Source: Streptomyces sp. DHE7-1
Lineage (GTDB): Bacteria > Actinomycetota > Actinomycetes > Streptomycetales > Streptomycetaceae
Assembly: GCA_016432725.1 (NCBI GenBank)
Contig: JACJDG010000003.1
Location: 7,098,001 to 7,162,000 of the forward strand
Length of the DNA: 64,000 nucleotides
Direction of reading: 5' to 3'
Below are positions 61,805 through 64,000 of this stretch, one piece after another. Made by a program: the position numbers and the translations under genes. The notes under the pieces are model-generated. The model saw only the letters and a list, made by a program, of their open reading frames with translations, had not been told where the DNA came from and searched no databases. Within the stretch, counting starts at the first letter, position 1; the number at the start of each line of letters is the position of its first letter.

Positions 61805-63235
61805 ATGACGGAAACGGAATCCATCGCGTACGACGTCGTGGTGCTCGGGGCCGGGCCCGTGGGGGAGAACGTCGCCGACCGCACCCGTGCGGCCGGCCTC
61901 ACCACCGCGGTCGTGGAGAGCGAGCTGGTCGGCGGCGAGTGCTCGTACTGGGCCTGCATGCCCAGCAAGGCACTGCTGCGGCCGGTGATCGCCCAGGCGG
62001 ACGCGCGTCGCCTGCCCGGCCTGGAACAGGCGGTCCAGAGCCCCCTCGAGACCCCCGCGGTCCTCGCCCGGCGGGACGACTACACCTCGCACTGGCACGA
62101 CGACGGCCAGGTCGGCTGGCTGGAGGGCATCGGAGCCGACCTCCACCGAGGCCAGGGACGGCTCGCCGGTCCCCGCACGGTCACCGTGACCGGCCCCGAC
62201 GGCACGGTCACCACCCTCACCGCCCGGCACGCCGTCGCGGTCTGCACCGGCACCAGCGCCCGGCTGCCCCGCCTGCCGGGCCTCGACGGCGTCAAGCCCT
62301 GGACCAGCCGCGAGGCCACCAGCGCCAAGGCGGCCCCCGGCCGGCTGATCGTCGTCGGCGGCGGGGTCGTCGCCACCGAGATGGCCACCGCCTGGCAGGC
62401 CCTCGGCTCCCGGGTCACCCTGCTGGTGCGGGGCAAGGGCCTGCTGAGCCGCATGGAACCGTTCGCCGGGGAACTGGTCGCCGACGCGCTCGCCGAGGCG
62501 GGCGTGGACGTCCGCACGGGGACGTCCGTCGAGTCCGTCTCCCGGGAGGACGGCACCGTCGTGGTCGTCACCGGCGCCGGGGACCGCGTCGAGGCCGACG
62601 AGATCCTCTTCGCCACCGGCCGGGCCCCGCGGACCGGGGACATCGGCCTGGACACCGTCGGCCTGGAACCCGGCTCCTGGCTCGACGTGGACGACAGCCT
62701 CCGGGTCGAGGGCGTCGACTGGCTGTACGCGGTCGGTGACGTCAACCACCGCGCACTCCTCACCCACCAGGGCAAGTACCAGGCCCGGATCGCGGGCGCC
62801 GCGATCGCCGCGCGCGCCACCGGCGCCGAACCGTCCGACGAGCCCTGGGGCGCCCACGCGGCCACCGCCGACCACCACGCCGTACCCCAGGTCGTCTTCA
62901 CCGACCCCGAGGCCGCCGCCGTCGGGCTGTCCCTGGCCGAGGCCGAGCAGGCGGGGCACCGGGTCCGCGCGGTCGACGTCGAGTTCTCCTCGGTCGCGGG
63001 CGCCGGCCTGTACGGCGACGGCTACAAGGGCCGCGCCCGCATGGTCGTCGACCTGGAGGAGGAGATCCTGCGCGGGGTCACCTTCGTCGGCCCCGGCGTC
63101 GGCGAGCTCATCCACTCCGCGACCGTCGCGGTCGCCGGCCGGGTCCCGGTCGGCCGGCTCTGGCACGCCGTCCCGTCGTATCCGACGCTGAGCGAGGTGT
63201 GGCTGCGGCTGCTGGAGGCCTACCGGGACAACTGA
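61805..63235 (+). CDS. pyridine nucleotide-disulfide oxidoreductase (mercuric-reductase/LPD family)
   Basis: A 476-residue flavoprotein. The FAD motif is VVVLGAGPVGENVADR, the redox disulfide GGECSYWACMPSKALLRPV (C-x4-C), the NAD(P) motif LIVVGGGVVATEMATAWQ, and the C-terminal dimerisation region includes LIHSATVAVAGRVP and LWHAVPSYPTLSEVW with the His-x4-? pattern of this family. It lacks the N-terminal HMA domain of MerA. It could be a mycothione- or dihydrolipoamide-type reductase. It is divergent from thioredoxin, suggesting shared redox duty. The ATG is at 61805. Confidence 0.86.
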   Translation: MTETESIAYDVVVLGAGPVGENVADRTRAAGLTTAVVESELVGGECSYWACMPSKALLRPVIAQADARRLPGLEQAVQSPLETPAVLARRDDYTSHWHDDGQVGWLEGIGADLHRGQGRLAGPRTVTVTGPDGTVTTLTARHAVAVCTGTSARLPRLPGLDGVKPWTSREATSAKAAPGRLIVVGGGVVATEMATAWQALGSRVTLLVRGKGLLSRMEPFAGELVADALAEAGVDVRTGTSVESVSREDGTVVVVTGAGDRVEADEILFATGRAPRTGDIGLDTVGLEPGSWLDVDDSLRVEGVDWLYAVGDVNHRALLTHQGKYQARIAGAAIAARATGAEPSDEPWGAHAATADHHAVPQVVFTDPEAAAVGLSLAEAEQAGHRVRAVDVEFSSVAGAGLYGDGYKGRARMVVDLEEEILRGVTFVGPGVGELIHSATVAVAGRVPVGRLWHAVPSYPTLSEVWLRLLEAYRDN

Positions 63236-63243
63236 GAGGCGCG

Positions 63244-63888
63244 TTACGGCAGTTCGAAGCCGAGCGCCTCGGCCGCCGCCTGCGGTGCCGGCTGTGCCCA
63301 CAGGGCCGCCACCGCCTCGTTCGTGGACAGCGAGCGCGGCTGCGCACGGTCGAGGTAGAGGACGCCGTCGAGGTGGTCCGTCTCGTGCTGGACGATGCGG
63401 GCGGGCCAGCCGGTGAACACCTCGTCCAGCGCGGAGCCGTGCTCGTCCTCCCCGCGCAGCCGCACCTCGGCGTGCCGGGCCACCACGGCCTGCCAGCCCG
63501 GCACGCTCAGGCAGCCCTCGAAGAACGCGGCGCGGGCCCCGCCCACGGGCTCGTACGACGGGTTGACCAGGACGCGGAACGGCTGCGGCACCCGGCCCCG
63601 GATCCGCGCCACCTCCTCCGGCACCGGCGCCGGATCCTCGACGACCGCGATCCGCAGCGCGATCCCGACCTGCGGGGCGGCCAGGCCCACACCGGGCGCC
63701 GCGTGCATGGTCAGGCGCAGCGCCTCGACGAAGCGGGCCAGCAGGGCGGGCCCGAGCTGGCCCTCGTAGGGCTCGGTGCCGCGTCTGAGGACCGGCCGTC
63801 CGGCCGCGACGATGGGCAAGGGGCCGCCGGCGGCGAGAAGTTCCTCGACACGCTCGGCGAGCGGTGCCTGATCACTGGGAGGTGCCAT
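63244..63888 (-). CDS. def: peptide deformylase
   Basis: A 214-residue metalloenzyme that removes the N-formyl group from nascent proteins. All three motifs are intact: GVGLAAPQVG, EGCLSVPG (metal Cys) and QHETDHLDG (two metal His and the catalytic Glu). The ATG at 63888 is preferred although no strong ribosome site precedes it; an ATG at 63921 is in frame. Streptomycetes carry several def paralogues, so this may be an accessory copy. The remaining 112 bases to the window end hold nothing recognisable. Confidence 0.9.
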   Translation of the reverse strand: MAPPSDQAPLAERVEELLAAGGPLPIVAAGRPVLRRGTEPYEGQLGPALLARFVEALRLTMHAAPGVGLAAPQVGIALRIAVVEDPAPVPEEVARIRGRVPQPFRVLVNPSYEPVGGARAAFFEGCLSVPGWQAVVARHAEVRLRGEDEHGSALDEVFTGWPARIVQHETDHLDGVLYLDRAQPRSLSTNEAVAALWAQPAPQAAAEALGFELP

Positions 63889-64000
63889 CGCGTCAGAATG
63901 CCACGCCCGCCCGGATTTCATGTGGCACAGGTCACCAACACCCCGGGGAACTCGGCGCTCTTCCGGCCCGACTACTGGACCGTCACCGCTGGAGAACCGC

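Overview
This window is chromosomal DNA from a high-GC actinomycete, almost certainly a Streptomyces. The evidence is the very GC-rich coding sequence with strong third-position bias, GTG/TTG starts, GGAGG-type ribosome sites, and genes typical of the genus: an intact ergothioneine egtABCD cluster, the c-di-GMP enzyme RmdA beside an SCO0930-type lipoprotein, a three-subunit succinate dehydrogenase, olsB/olsA, a class F sortase and a SpoIIE-type phosphatase. From memory, the order lipoprotein - methyltransferase - rmdA - LysR - sdhCAB - olsBA - egt resembles the SCO0910-0930 region of S. coelicolor. No RNA genes, CRISPR arrays, transposases or prophage genes were recognised.

Layout. 1-5.4 kb: end of a secreted glycan-acting protein, a GH38 alpha-mannosidase and a membrane lipase-maturation-factor homologue. 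5.6-8.9 kb: a PAS-GAF-PP2C-ATPase phosphatase, an Fpg/Nei-type DNA glycosylase and a 199-bp MITE-like element. 8.9-11 kb: an ECF sigma factor, an unknown gene and a zinc-finger anti-sigma factor. 11-16.3 kb: a CapA-type lipoprotein, two transporters, a universal stress protein and a 779-bp geneless island of nested tandem repeats. 16.3-25 kb: lysyl-phosphatidylglycerol synthase LysX, then a cell-surface block (polysaccharide deacetylase, class F sortase, Asn/Gly-repeat protein, DUF4239 protein, Pro-rich anchored protein, lipoprotein). 25-34.7 kb: methyltransferase, rmdA, LysR regulator, sdhCAB, olsBA. 34.5-43.2 kb: a paralogous pair of small proteins, a short UvrA-like ATPase, a Clp-type ATPase lacking the ClpP loop, and small redox or housekeeping genes including dodecin. 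43.4-49.1 kb: an orphan solute-binding lipoprotein and egtDCBA. 49.3-57.4 kb: a microbial PARG-like hydrolase, a PemK/MazF-like protein, a cupin, an Fe-S-type HTH regulator, a flotillin with an NfeD-like partner, an amidase, an esterase and an FMN reductase. 57.4-64 kb: TetR and LacI regulators, a TetX-like monooxygenase, thioredoxin, a disulfide oxidoreductase and a peptide deformylase.

How the genes fit together. Several blocks look functionally coherent: N-glycan trimming (1-3.7 kb), envelope modification and surface display (16-25 kb), respiration plus ornithine-lipid synthesis (29-34.7 kb), and thiol/redox defence (egt cluster, thioredoxin, disulfide reductase, FMN reductase). The best regulatory DNA is three CGAACATGTTCG-type boxes at exact 15-bp spacing upstream of a TetR gene, paired CGGACCG(A/C)GGTCC boxes between another TetR gene and the FMN reductase, and a dyad inside a 19-bp promoter spacer ahead of sdhC.

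A caution on the data: about 40 genes or gene segments show single-base losses, nearly all in short G or C runs. They hit essential, conserved genes (sdhA, sdhB, egtA, egtD) and even delete a stop codon. I read these as sequence errors, not pseudogenes, and give coordinates for the repaired genes.
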